Below are positions 1 through 8,150 of a stretch of 64,000 bases of DNA, piece after piece. The position numbers were made by a program, and so were the translations under genes. This stretch comes from Actinoplanes sp. NBC_00393 (GTDB lineage Bacteria; Actinomycetota; Actinomycetes; Mycobacteriales; Micromonosporaceae): positions 6,032,501 to 6,096,500 of the forward strand of contig NZ_CP107942.1 of assembly GCF_036053395.1 (NCBI RefSeq), written 5' to 3'. Every line of letters begins with the position of its first letter. Position 1 is the first letter of the stretch. The notes beneath the pieces were generated by a model. It worked only from the letters and a program-made list of their open reading frames with translations, ran no database searches and was not told where the DNA came from.

Positions 1-1180
1 ACTCCGGGACGACGGCTTCGCCGTCCGTGATGCGCTCGTTGTTCAGGTACGCCCCGCCCTCGTTGATGGTGCGGCGGCCCTCGTTGGCGCTGGCCACCAG
101 ACCCGACTCCTGGAGCAGCTTGCCGACGGTCGGCAGCTCACCGCGTACCTCCAAGAGGCCGGCCTCGCCCAATGCGGCGCGCAACGTGTCCGCGGAGAGC
201 TCCTCCAGCGAACCTCGCCCGAAGAGTGCCTGGCTGGCGGCGATGGCCTGCCGTGCCTCCTCGGGGCCGTGCACGAGCGCGGTGATCTCCTCGGCGAGGG
301 CTCGCTGCGCGAGCCGGGCCTGCGGCCGCTCCGCGGTCGCCTTCTCCAGCTCCTCCAGCTCCTCGCGGGACTTGAAGCTGAAGTACTTCAGGTACTGGAC
401 CACGTCGCGGTCGTCGCTGTTGATCCAGAACTGGTAGAAGGAGTACGGCGTGGTCATGGTCGGGTCGAGCCAGACGGCGCCGCCCTCGGTCTTGCCGAAC
501 TTGGTGCCGTCGGCCTTGAGGACCAGCGGGGTGACGAAGGCGTGCACCGGGCCGGCACCACGGCGCCGCACGAAGTCGACGCCGGCGGTGATGTTGCCCC
601 ACTGGTCGGAGCCGCCGAACTGGAGCTGACATCCGTTGCGGACGTGCAGCTGGTAGAAGTCGTTGGACTGCAGCAGCTGGTAGCTGAACTCGGTGAAGCT
701 GATCCCGGACTCGAGGCGGTTGCGGACCACGTCGCGGGCCAGCATCTTGTTGACCGGGAAGTGCTTGCCGACGTCGCGCAGGAAGTCGATCACCGAGGTC
801 GGGCCGGTCCAGTCCAGGTTGTTCACCAGGGTGGCGGCGTTCTCTCCGTCGTAGGTGACGAACGGGGAGAGCTGCTCACGGATCCGCTGCACCCAGCCCT
901 CGACCACCTCGGGCGGGTTGAGGCTGCGCTCGCTCGACTCGCGCGGGTCACCGATCTGGCCGGTGGCGCCGCCGACGAGCAGCAGCGGCTTGTGCCCGCC
1001 CTGCTGGAGCCGGCGAGCGGTGCAGACCTGCATGAGGTGACCGACATGCAGCGAGGCGGCAGTGGGGTCGAAGCCGACATAGAACGTGATCGAGCCGCCG
1101 TCGAGTGCTTTGCGCAGCTCGGCGGGGTCGGTCGAGTCCTGGATCAGTCCACGCCACAACAGGTCGTCTACGAGAGTCAC
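1..1180 (-). CDS. tyrS: Tyrosyl-tRNA synthetase (C-terminus cut off by window edge)
   Basis: Class I aminoacyl-tRNA synthetase that charges tRNA-Tyr with tyrosine in the cytosol. About 393 codons are visible, and the reading frame runs off the left edge, so the last part of the C-terminal S4-like RNA-binding region is missing. Seen directly: the HIGH-type signature as HVGH at residues 45-48 and the KMSKS-type loop as KFGKT near residue 227. In between is the tyrosine-site stretch FGGSDQWGN, typical of bacterial TyrRS. The start is a GTG at 1180 giving VTLVDDLLWRG, where bacterial TyrRS normally begin. It is divergent from the PPK2 gene, with 59 bp between the starts. The family call is very secure. 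Confidence 0.97.
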   Translation of the reverse strand, partial: MTLVDDLLWRGLIQDSTDPAELRKALDGGSITFYVGFDPTAASLHVGHLMQVCTARRLQQGGHKPLLLVGGATGQIGDPRESSERSLNPPEVVEGWVQRIREQLSPFVTYDGENAATLVNNLDWTGPTSVIDFLRDVGKHFPVNKMLARDVVRNRLESGISFTEFSYQLLQSNDFYQLHVRNGCQLQFGGSDQWGNITAGVDFVRRRGAGPVHAFVTPLVLKADGTKFGKTEGGAVWLDPTMTTPYSFYQFWINSDDRDVVQYLKYFSFKSREELEELEKATAERPQARLAQRALAEEITALVHGPEEARQAIAASQALFGRGSLEELSADTLRAALGEAGLLEVRGELPTVGKLLQESGLVASANEGRRTINEGGAYLNNERITDGEAVVPE

Positions 1181-1239
1181 GCACGGATTGTCCCGCACGC
1201 GCTGATGCGGATCACAGCGGGTTTCGGGATGCTAGGCGA

Positions 1240-2022
1240 ATGGGTCACCTGGGTAGCGCGGAACCACCGTTCGAGATCTCCAAGAAGAAGGCCGAGGCGA
1301 GGCTGGAGGCGGCACAGGAACGCCTGCTCCGGCTGCGCCTGTTGCTGGGTGGGCAGATCGGGCAGCACGAGCTCGGCCCGCCGCTGTGCGTGGTCTTCGA
1401 GGGCTGGGACGCGTCCGGCAAGGGCGGCGCCATCAAGCGGCTGGTCTCGCCGCTGGACCCGCGGCACGTCCGGGTGGCGCAGTTCGCCGCGCCCACCTAC
1501 GACGAGAAGCGGCACCACTTCCTGCAGCGGTTCTGGAGCGTGCTGCCCGGCTTCGGCGGGATGGCGGTGCTGGACCGGTCCTGGTACGGGCGGGTGCTGG
1601 TGGAACGGGTCGAGGGGTTCGCGACCAAGGAGCAGTGGAAACGGGCGTACGACGAGATCGCGGAGTTCGAGCGCACCCTGACCGCCGAGGGCATGATCCT
1701 GATCAAGTTCTGGATGCACGTCTCCGACGAGGAGCAGTTGCGCCGCTTCGAGAGCCGCAGGAACGACCCGCTGCGCTCGTGGAAGCTCACCGACGAGGAC
1801 TGGCGCAACCGGGGAAAGCGGGCGGACTACGAGGCCGCGATCGAGGAGATGATCGAGAAGACCGACCGGCCGCGGGCGCGCTGGCACGTGATCGCCGGCG
1901 ACGACAAGCAGTACGCGCGGTTCGCCGTGGTGGAGCACGTCTGCCATGTGCTGGAGACCAAGCTGACCAAGCGCGGTTTCGACCTGCACGCCGCCGATCA
2001 CCCGGGGCCGACCGAGGTGTGA
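1240..2022 (+). CDS. ppk2: Polyphosphate kinase 2 family protein
   Basis: A 260-residue single-domain PPK2, the P-loop kinase family that transfers phosphate between polyphosphate and nucleotides. Seen: the Walker A-like loop FEGWDASGKGG at residues 53-63, the Walker B-like AVLDRSWYGRV with Asp112, and the lid-region motif SWKLTDEDWRNR. All are hallmarks of PPK2. The first 45 residues are basic and helical, as usual. I chose ATG 1240 because similarity to the family begins near there; an upstream in-frame extension has no family resemblance. Whether the enzyme prefers AMP, ADP or both (class I, II or III) cannot be decided from the sequence alone. The gene is followed immediately by a strong bidirectional hairpin shared with ptsI. 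Confidence 0.9.
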   Translation: MGHLGSAEPPFEISKKKAEARLEAAQERLLRLRLLLGGQIGQHELGPPLCVVFEGWDASGKGGAIKRLVSPLDPRHVRVAQFAAPTYDEKRHHFLQRFWSVLPGFGGMAVLDRSWYGRVLVERVEGFATKEQWKRAYDEIAEFERTLTAEGMILIKFWMHVSDEEQLRRFESRRNDPLRSWKLTDEDWRNRGKRADYEAAIEEMIEKTDRPRARWHVIAGDDKQYARFAVVEHVCHVLETKLTKRGFDLHAADHPGPTEV

Positions 2023-2051
2023 GGGTTCGGGCGCCGTCCGCGCCCGAACCC
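2023..2051. terminator. Bidirectional hairpin terminator between ppk2 and ptsI
   Basis: A perfect 12-bp inverted repeat, GGGTTCGGGCGC at 2023-2034 and GCGCCCGAACCC at 2040-2051, with a 5-nt loop. It fills the 34-bp gap between two converging stop codons. There is no T-tract on either side, as is common for actinobacterial terminators. Confidence 0.75.
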
Positions 2052-2056
2052 ACCGC

Positions 2057-3700
2057 TCACAGGGTCAGTTTGCGCGCCTGCACCGGGTCCGTCGCCGCCA
2101 CTGCGAGCTCGGCCAGCCGCCGGCACTCGGCCTCGGTGTAGCCGGTCAGCGACGCCCGTACCGCCGGCACGGCCCGCGGCGACATCGACAGGCTGGTCAC
2201 TCCGAGACCGACCAGGATCGGCGCCAGCGCCGGGTCGGCCGCCGCCTCCCCGCACACGCCGACCGGCTTGCCCGCCTCCCGGCCCGCCTGCCCGCACACC
2301 CCGATCAGCTGCAGCAGGGCCGGCTGCCACGCATCCAGCAGGTCGGCCAGGTCACCGCACATCCGGTCGGCGGCGAACGTGTACTGGCTCAGATCGTTCG
2401 TGCCGATGCTCAGGAAGTCGACCACCCGCAGCAGGTCGGCGGCACGCAGCGCGGCGGCCGGCACCTCGATCATCACGCCCGCCTTCGGCAGGCCGGCCTC
2501 GCGGACCGCGTCGGCGAACGCGGTGGCCTCCGCGAGGGTGGACACCATCGGCGCCATCACCCAGACGTCCGCATCGGTGCCGGACCGGGCCTCGGCGATC
2601 GCGGCCAGTTGGGTGGCCAGCACCTCCGGGCGCTGGCGGGCAACACGTAGACCGCGTACGCCCAGCGCCGGGTTCGGCTCGCCCTCCTGGTTCAGGAACG
2701 GCAGCGGCTTGTCGGCGCCGGCGTCCAGCGTCCGGATCACCACCCGCCGGCCGGCCATCGCGGTGAACACCTCCCGGTACGCGGTGACCTGCTCGGCCAG
2801 CGTCGGCTCCTGGGCCCGGTCGAGGAAGAGCAGTTCGGTACGGAACAGTCCCACCCCCTCGGCGTGGACCTCGTCGGCGGCGGCCACATTCTTCACCGAT
2901 CCGACGTTGGCGAGGAGCTTCACCCCGTACCCATCAGCGGTCCTGCCCGGACCGGTCAGACCGGACACCGCGGCCGCCGCCTGTGCCGCACCCTGCCTCG
3001 CGGCCTCTGCCGCGCCCTCGTCGATCCCGGCGTCGACGCGCCCCGCGGCGCCGTCGACCAGCACCAGCGTGCCCTCCGCGATGCCCAGCACCCCCGGGCA
3101 GGCGACCACGGCGGGCAGACCGAGAGCCCGGGCCAGGATCGCGGTGTGGCTGGTCGGGCCGCCCACCTCGGTGACCAGCGCGACCACCTGCTCAGGATCG
3201 AGGTCGGCGGTGTCCGCCGGCGCCAGGTCGCGGGCCGCCAGCACGTAGGGGTGACCCGGCTGCGGCACGCCCGGCATCGGCAGCCCGAGCAGGACCGCGA
3301 CCGCCCGATCCCGGAGATCGTCCAGGTCGGCGACGCGTTCCGCGAGATAACCGCCGGCCGCCTCGAACGCCTCCCGGAACGCGCCGAACGCGGCGTCGAT
3401 CGCGTGCGGCGCGTCCTGACCGGCCTCGACGTGCTCGCGGACGCCCTCGCGCAGCATCTCGTCGTCGGCCATCATCGCCTCGGCCCGCAGCACCTCCTCG
3501 ACCGTGGCGTCCGAGGCGCGGTCGGCCCGGCGTTCCAGGTCGGCGACCACCTCGGCGAGGGCGGCGTTGGCCCGCTCGATCTCGGCGGCGGCGTCCTCGA
3601 CCGGGATGGGCGGCGGCAGGGCCGGGACCGCCGCGATCCGCAACAGCGGGCCGGCGGCGATCCCGGCGCAGACGCCGATGCCGGTGAACGACTCAGGCAT
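2057..3700 (-). CDS. ptsI: Phosphoenolpyruvate-protein phosphotransferase (PTS enzyme I)
   Basis: Enzyme I, 547 residues, the first general component of the sugar phosphotransferase system. It takes phosphate from phosphoenolpyruvate and passes it to HPr. Seen: the N-terminal HPr-binding helical region, the phosphohistidine loop GGPTSHTAILARALGLPAVV, the PEP-binding barrel with FRTELLFLDR, and the catalytic tail IGTNDLSQYTFAADR and VCGEAAADP. The start ATG at 3700 overlaps the end of ptsH by 8 bp, which suggests translational coupling. The length is slightly short of the usual 570-575 residues but all catalytic blocks are present. It is the last gene of the minus-strand operon and ends at the hairpin near 2040. 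Confidence 0.96.
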   Translation of the reverse strand: MPESFTGIGVCAGIAAGPLLRIAAVPALPPPIPVEDAAAEIERANAALAEVVADLERRADRASDATVEEVLRAEAMMADDEMLREGVREHVEAGQDAPHAIDAAFGAFREAFEAAGGYLAERVADLDDLRDRAVAVLLGLPMPGVPQPGHPYVLAARDLAPADTADLDPEQVVALVTEVGGPTSHTAILARALGLPAVVACPGVLGIAEGTLVLVDGAAGRVDAGIDEGAAEAARQGAAQAAAAVSGLTGPGRTADGYGVKLLANVGSVKNVAAADEVHAEGVGLFRTELLFLDRAQEPTLAEQVTAYREVFTAMAGRRVVIRTLDAGADKPLPFLNQEGEPNPALGVRGLRVARQRPEVLATQLAAIAEARSGTDADVWVMAPMVSTLAEATAFADAVREAGLPKAGVMIEVPAAALRAADLLRVVDFLSIGTNDLSQYTFAADRMCGDLADLLDAWQPALLQLIGVCGQAGREAGKPVGVCGEAAADPALAPILVGLGVTSLSMSPRAVPAVRASLTGYTEAECRRLAELAVAATDPVQARKLTL

Positions 3701-3977
3701 CGCTGGGCTCTTCGGCGTCGAGGTCGCGGGCCAGCAGCGCGGCGAGGCCGTCCAGGGCCTCGTCGGCGCCGTCGCCGTCGGCCTCGAGGACCACCTCGGT
3801 GCCCTGCTTGGCGCCGAGCGCCAGCACCGACAGCATGCTCTTGGCCGGCACCGGCTTACGCTCGCCGACCCGGATGGTGACCTTGACCGGCGCCGCCGCG
3901 GCGGCCTCCACGAAGAGCTTGGCCGGCCGGGCGTGCAGGCCGCTGGCGGAGCCGACAGCAACTGTGCGCGTGGGCAT
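3693..3977 (-). CDS. ptsH: HPr phosphocarrier protein
   Basis: A 94-residue HPr, the small carrier that accepts phosphate from enzyme I and hands it to EIIA proteins. Seen: the active-site His15 in GLHARPAKLF, and Ser47 in the AKSMLSVLALGA stretch, the position that HPr kinase phosphorylates in Firmicutes (that kinase is usually absent in actinomycetes). The start is ATG 3977. It lies 10 bp after the dehydrogenase stop and overlaps ptsI by 8 bp. General PTS genes in the same operon as a sugar-specific permease are notable. Confidence 0.96.
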   Translation of the reverse strand: MPTRTVAVGSASGLHARPAKLFVEAAAAAPVKVTIRVGERKPVPAKSMLSVLALGAKQGTEVVLEADGDGADEALDGLAALLARDLDAEEPSDA

Positions 3978-3987
3978 GAGAGACCCC

Positions 3988-5028
3988 CTAGGGCTCGATG
4001 GTGACCTTGATGGCCTCGCCACGGGCGACGATCCCGAAGGCCTCGATGGCCTGGTCCAGCGGCAGGCGGTGGGTGATCAGGTCGGCGACCGGCACCGCGC
4101 CGGTGGCGACCAGGTTGAGCGCCTCGGCGTTGTGCGCCGGGCTGGACCCGTTGGCGCCCACGATCATCAGCTCCCGGTAGTGCACCAGGTTCGAGTCGCA
4201 GGTGATCGTCGGGTTGTCCTTGGGCAGGCCGCCGAAGAAGCTGATCCGGCCCTGCCGGGCGGCCATCTCGATGGCCTGCTCCTGCGCCTTGCCGGAGGCG
4301 GCCGCGGTGATGATGACGTCCGCGCCGCGGCCGCCGGTGAGCTCGCGGACCGCCTCGATCGGGTCGACCTCGGCCGCGCAGATGGCGGCGTCCGGCTTGA
4401 CCAGCTCGGCGGCCATGTCGAGACGCTGCCGGCTGAGCTCGACCAGGAAGACCCGGGCGGCGCCGCGGGACCGGGCCAGACGTACGTGCAGACACCCGAT
4501 CGGACCGGAACCGATCACCACGACGTCGTCGCCCTCGCCGACCCGCGCCAGGTTCTGCGCGTTGAGCGCACAGGCCAGCGGCTCGGCCACCGACGCCTCG
4601 GCGAACGAGACGCCCTCCGGGATCCGGTTGAGGCCGTTCACCTTCAGGACCTCCTTGGGAACCACCATGTACTGGGCGAAGCCGCCCTCGAAGTGGTAGC
4701 CCATCGACACCTGGTTCGGGCAGACCGTCATCCGGCCGCGCCGGCACTCGGCGCACACCCCGCACGGGATGGCCGCGATCACCTGAACCCGGTCGCCGGT
4801 CCCCCAGCCCTCGACGCCCTCGCCCACCTCGACGATCTCACCGGCGATCTCGTGCCCCATCACCCGTGGCGGGTGGATGTGGTGGTGACCGAACTTGGAG
4901 ATCTTGACGTCGGTGCCGCAGGTGGAGCAGTTCCGGACCCGGATCTTCACCTCACCCGGGCCGGCGGACGGCTCCGGCATGTCCTCGAACCGGACGTCGC
5001 CGGGAGCGTGGAAACGTACGACCTTCAT
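3988..5028 (-). CDS. Zinc-dependent medium-chain alcohol/alditol dehydrogenase
   Basis: A 346-residue MDR-superfamily dehydrogenase. Seen: the catalytic zinc region NCSTCGTDVKI and GHEIAGEIVEVG, and the structural zinc lobe with four cysteines, CGVCAECRRGRMTVC. The Rossmann dinucleotide fold has GSGPIGCLHVRLARSRGA, followed by an acidic residue after the second beta strand (VELSRQR), suggesting NAD preference. The closest described functions are sorbitol, threonine and galactitol-1-phosphate dehydrogenases. It lies between EIIA (4-bp overlap) and HPr in a mannitol PTS operon, so an alditol phosphate is the likely substrate. It would replace the usual MtlD-type mannitol-1-phosphate 5-dehydrogenase, which belongs to a different family. 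The exact substrate is inferred. Confidence 0.85.
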   Translation of the reverse strand: MKVVRFHAPGDVRFEDMPEPSAGPGEVKIRVRNCSTCGTDVKISKFGHHHIHPPRVMGHEIAGEIVEVGEGVEGWGTGDRVQVIAAIPCGVCAECRRGRMTVCPNQVSMGYHFEGGFAQYMVVPKEVLKVNGLNRIPEGVSFAEASVAEPLACALNAQNLARVGEGDDVVVIGSGPIGCLHVRLARSRGAARVFLVELSRQRLDMAAELVKPDAAICAAEVDPIEAVRELTGGRGADVIITAAASGKAQEQAIEMAARQGRISFFGGLPKDNPTITCDSNLVHYRELMIVGANGSSPAHNAEALNLVATGAVPVADLITHRLPLDQAIEAFGIVARGEAIKVTIEP

Positions 5029-5468
5029 TCACTGTCCTCCTGGATCTTCCCGAGCAGCCGGATCACGGTGCCGGGATCGGTGGCCTCGCGCAGTTCACGA
5101 GCCTGGTCCTCGTCGAGCAGGATCTCGGCGAGGGCGGCGAGCAGTTCGACGTGCCCGTCGCCGGCGGCGGCGATGCCGACGCAGAGCGCCACCGGCTCGC
5201 CACCCCAGTCGACACCCTCGGGGAAGCGCAGCACCGCGAGGGCGTCCCGCTTCACCAGCTCCTTGCCGCCGAGGGTGCCGTGCGGAATGGCGACACCCTC
5301 ACCGACGTAGGTCGAGATGGACCGTTCCCGGGCCAGCATGGTGTCCACGTAGCCCGGTTCCACGGCGCCGATCTCGACCAGCACCTCGCCGCAGCGGCGT
5401 ACCGCCTCGTCCCGGTCCGCGGCCTTCTCGTCCAGCCGGATCGCCCGGCGGTCCAGCAGCTCAGACAT
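5025..5468 (-). CDS. mtlF: PTS mannitol/fructose-type EIIA component
   Basis: A 147-residue EIIA of the fructose/mannitol family, a cytosolic carrier that receives phosphate from HPr and passes it to EIIB. Seen: the active-site His63 in EGVAIPHGTLGG and the flanking family pattern ERSISTYVGEGVAIPH. It overlaps EIIB by 8 bp upstream and the zinc dehydrogenase by 4 bp (ATGA) downstream, so expression is probably coupled. In many bacteria this domain is fused to EIICB; here it is separate. Confidence 0.92.
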   Translation of the reverse strand: MSELLDRRAIRLDEKAADRDEAVRRCGEVLVEIGAVEPGYVDTMLARERSISTYVGEGVAIPHGTLGGKELVKRDALAVLRFPEGVDWGGEPVALCVGIAAAGDGHVELLAALAEILLDEDQARELREATDPGTVIRLLGKIQEDSE

Positions 5469-5769
5469 TGAAGTCGGTGCCCTGCTGGATGGCCTTGACC
5501 ACCTTGGCGACCGCGGGGTCGCCGAGGAAGACCTGGAACGGCACGATCGGCTTGTCCGGCGCGACCGAGCGGGCCCGCGCGGCCAGCCCGTTGTGGCAGA
5601 CCACCACGTCGGCGTCGGCGGGGATCGAGTTCACCGGGGTGTGCTCGACCGTGACACCGCTCTTGCTGAGCTGCTTGCGCAGGGTGCTGGCGAGCATCAC
5701 GCTGCTGCCCATGCCGGCGTCGCAGGCGACGACGAGCTTCTGGATGTCCTTGCCGTTGAGGGTTGCCAT
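5461..5769 (-). CDS. PTS mannitol-type EIIB component
   Basis: A 102-residue stand-alone EIIB with the phosphorylated Cys16 in KLVVACDAGMGSS, typical of mannitol EIIB domains. It accepts phosphate from EIIA and phosphorylates the sugar carried by EIIC. The start ATG at 5769 is 14 bp after the EIIC stop, with an AGGAG-type ribosome site just before it. In Escherichia coli the same domain is the middle part of MtlA; in this operon EIIC, EIIB and EIIA are three separate genes. Confidence 0.94.
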   Translation of the reverse strand: MATLNGKDIQKLVVACDAGMGSSVMLASTLRKQLSKSGVTVEHTPVNSIPADADVVVCHNGLAARARSVAPDKPIVPFQVFLGDPAVAKVVKAIQQGTDFNV

Positions 5770-5783
5770 GACGCTCTCCTGAT

Positions 5784-6962
5784 CTAGGCGTTTTCCTTGC
5801 GGCTGTCGGTGGTGGTCTCGCTGTCGTCCGCCGAGGAGGTGGTGGCGGCCCGCTGGTGCGGGATCTCCGCCTCGGTGGCCACCTCCTCCTCGGCCGGGTC
5901 CAGCTCCTGGTCGGACTTCAGCTTGCCGAAGCCGAGCAGCAGGGCGGCGACACCGAAGGTGACCAGGGCGGCGATGACGACGCCGAGGATCATGCCGAAG
6001 TAGCCGCCCTTCGCGGTGACGGCGGCGAAGGCGAAGATGCTGCCCGGGGCGGGGGACGCGACGGTGCCGGTACCGGTGATCATGAAGGTGGCGACGCCGG
6101 CCATGCCGCCCGCGATCATCGCGAGGATCAGGCGCGGCTTCATCAGCACGTACGGGAAGTAGATCTCGTGGATGCCGCCGAAGAAGTGGATGATCATCGA
6201 GGCCGGGGCGGAGGGGCGCAGCGACTTCGGGCCGAAGAAGAGGTACGCCGCGAGCAGCCCCAGACCCGGGCCGGGGTTCGACTCGATCATGAACAGGATC
6301 GACTTGCCCTGCTCCTGCACCTGCTGCACACCGAGCGGGCTGAACACGCCGTGGTTGATGGCGTTGTTCATGAACAGCACCTTCGCCGGCTCCACCAGCA
6401 CCGACACCAGCGGCATCAGGTTGTGGTCGAGCAGCCAGTCGACACCGTTGCCGGCCGCCCTGGTCAGCCCCTCGACGATCGGGCCGATGGCCAGCTTGCC
6501 GAGAATCGCGAAGGCGCCGCCGACGATGCCGGCCGAGAAGTTGTCGATCAGCATCTCGAAGCCGGGCCGGACCTTGCCCTCGATCGCGTTGTCGAACAGC
6601 TTGATGACATAGGCGGCGAGCGGGCCGATGATCATCGCGCCCAGGAACATCGGCACCTCGGCGCCGACGATCACGCCGAAGGTGGCGACCGCGCCGACGA
6701 CGGCGCCGCGCTGGCCGTGCACCATCCGGCCGCCGGTGTAACCGATCAGGACCGGCAGCAGGTACTTGATCATCGGGTCGACGAGCTGGGCCAGATTCTC
6801 GTTCGGGGTCCAGCCGACCGGGATGAACAGGGCGGTGATCAGGCCCCAGGCGATCAGCGCGCCGATGTTGGGCATCACCATGCCGGCCAGGTAGCCGCCG
6901 ATCTTCTGGACCCGCGCCTTGAAGCCGGTTCCGGTGACCGTGGGGGTATATGAAGAAGCCAT
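5784..6962 (-). CDS. mtlA: PTS mannitol-specific EIIC membrane permease
   Basis: A 392-residue integral membrane permease. It matches the EIIC part of mannitol transporter MtlA along its whole length. Recognisable blocks are MVMPNIGALIAWGLITALFIP, LLPVLIGYTGG, GVIVGAEVPMFLGAMI, the substrate region EPAKVLFMNNAINHG and the motif IHFFGGIHEIYFPYVLM. About eight hydrophobic segments end near residue 345. The last 45 residues are a hydrophilic, acidic, Thr/Ser-rich tail instead of a fused EIIB domain. It is the first gene after a 246-bp non-coding gap and so has its own likely promoter. Specificity for mannitol is inferred from strong similarity to MtlA and not to fructose EIIC. Confidence 0.94.
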   Translation of the reverse strand: MASSYTPTVTGTGFKARVQKIGGYLAGMVMPNIGALIAWGLITALFIPVGWTPNENLAQLVDPMIKYLLPVLIGYTGGRMVHGQRGAVVGAVATFGVIVGAEVPMFLGAMIIGPLAAYVIKLFDNAIEGKVRPGFEMLIDNFSAGIVGGAFAILGKLAIGPIVEGLTRAAGNGVDWLLDHNLMPLVSVLVEPAKVLFMNNAINHGVFSPLGVQQVQEQGKSILFMIESNPGPGLGLLAAYLFFGPKSLRPSAPASMIIHFFGGIHEIYFPYVLMKPRLILAMIAGGMAGVATFMITGTGTVASPAPGSIFAFAAVTAKGGYFGMILGVVIAALVTFGVAALLLGFGKLKSDQELDPAEEEVATEAEIPHQRAATTSSADDSETTTDSRKENA

Positions 6963-7208
6963 CAGGGGATCTCCATTTCATGGGCTCGGGTCCGCAGCGG
7001 CTTGCGGCCGCAATTCCCGATCTGTACGGGTAAGTCGCGCTATTTCGTGCTTTCTCAGGGTGCGGTGGATCGCTCGTCCGGACGCACCGCGGCGTTGCGG
7101 GGTGGTGCACGACGGGACGAGGTGGCGCGGTATTCGGATGGCTGCTCCCGAGCCGGAACGGTTCTGCTCCGGGGGGCGGGGGAAGGACTGGGCGACTGGG
7201 CGGGGCGC
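6963..7208. promoter_or_regulatory. Gap between pfkB and mtlA with probable promoter
   Basis: A 246-bp stretch without a gene, between the pfkB stop and the mtlA start, less G/C-biased in codon-like periodicity than the flanks. It contains a perfect 12-bp palindrome TTGCGGCCGCAA at 7002-7013, about 40 bp before the mtlA start, and a locally AT-rich patch around 7030-7060. GGAG lies just before the mtlA ATG. A second promoter for the PTS genes is likely, but no clear -35/-10 pair could be picked. Confidence 0.4.
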
Positions 7209-8150
7209 TCAGTCGCTGCGTAACGGTCGGTTCAGGTCAGGGGCGGGGTCGAGCGCGATACGCGTACGGTCCAGGTCGGCCGGCCCGGGCATCCGGCTGC
7301 CCGGCAGGCTCACCGCGGCCGCGCCCCACGCCAGGCCCTCGATCAGTGCGGCCTCGCCGCGCGCGCCGGCCGAGAGGAACCCGGCCAGCAGGGCGTCGCC
7401 CGCGCCGACCGTGCTGCGCGGGACGCTCACCGGGGAGACGCCGGTCAGCACGCCGGCCTCGTCGACCAGCACCGCGCCGCCCGCGCCGAGGCTGGCCAGC
7501 ACCGAGCCGGCGCCGGCCTTGCGCAGCCGCTGGCAGGCCTCGACCACGTCGCCGAGTGTGCACAGTTCGGCGCCGACCGCCTCGGCCAGCTCCTCACGGT
7601 TCGGCTTGACCAGGGCCGCGCCCGCCGCGACGCCGGCCAGCAGCGCCGGACCGCTGCTGTCCACCGCCAGCCGGGTGCCGCCCGTGACCAGCCGCTCGCA
7701 CAGATCGGTGAAGGCCGCGGTGCTCGGCCCGGGCGGCAGGCTCCCGCAGATGACCACCCAGTCGGCGGCCCCCGCAGCGTTCAGGACCGCCTCGCTCACC
7801 TGTGCGAACTCGGCCCCGGAAAGCACCGGGCCGACCTCGTTGATCTTCGTGACCGTGCCGTCCGGCTCGGCCAGGGTGATGTTGGAACGGGTCCGTCCGG
7901 CGATCGGGACCGCCAGCATGTCGACCCCCTCGCCCTTGAGCAGGTCGACCAGCTGATCCCCCTCCGCCCCGCCGGTCGGCACCACCGCGGTGGAGCGGAT
8001 CCCGTTGGCCAGCAGCGCCCGCGAGACGTTGACGCCCTTGCCGCCGGGATCGATGTGCGAGTCACCGGCCCGCAGCACCTCGCCGCGGACCAGCGCGTCG
8101 ACCTCGAGGGCCCGGTCGACGCTGGGGTTGAGGGTGACGGTGAGGATCAT
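7209..8150 (-). CDS. fruK: 1-phosphofructokinase-type PfkB sugar kinase
   Basis: A 313-residue PfkB-family kinase. The N-terminus ILTVTLNPSVDRALEV, the substrate motif GGKGVNVSRAL and the C-terminal catalytic motif TVGAGDALLAGFL (base Asp in GAGD) are those of the FruK/LacC branch. This branch phosphorylates fructose 1-phosphate or tagatose 6-phosphate at the free terminal carbon. The start ATG overlaps the DeoR stop by 4 bp (ATGA), so the two are co-translated. Its position before a mannitol permease and not a fructose permease is unusual. Fructose 1-phosphate is the most likely substrate, while fructose 6-phosphate cannot be excluded from sequence. Confidence 0.88.
   Translation of the reverse strand: MILTVTLNPSVDRALEVDALVRGEVLRAGDSHIDPGGKGVNVSRALLANGIRSTAVVPTGGAEGDQLVDLLKGEGVDMLAVPIAGRTRSNITLAEPDGTVTKINEVGPVLSGAEFAQVSEAVLNAAGAADWVVICGSLPPGPSTAAFTDLCERLVTGGTRLAVDSSGPALLAGVAAGAALVKPNREELAEAVGAELCTLGDVVEACQRLRKAGAGSVLASLGAGGAVLVDEAGVLTGVSPVSVPRSTVGAGDALLAGFLSAGARGEAALIEGLAWGAAAVSLPGSRMPGPADLDRTRIALDPAPDLNRPLRSD

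Noticed and set aside
3799..5310. A 503-codon plus-strand open frame over the PTS dehydrogenase and EIIA genes
   Set aside because: Shadow of the minus-strand genes, which have clear family motifs and overlapping operon structure.
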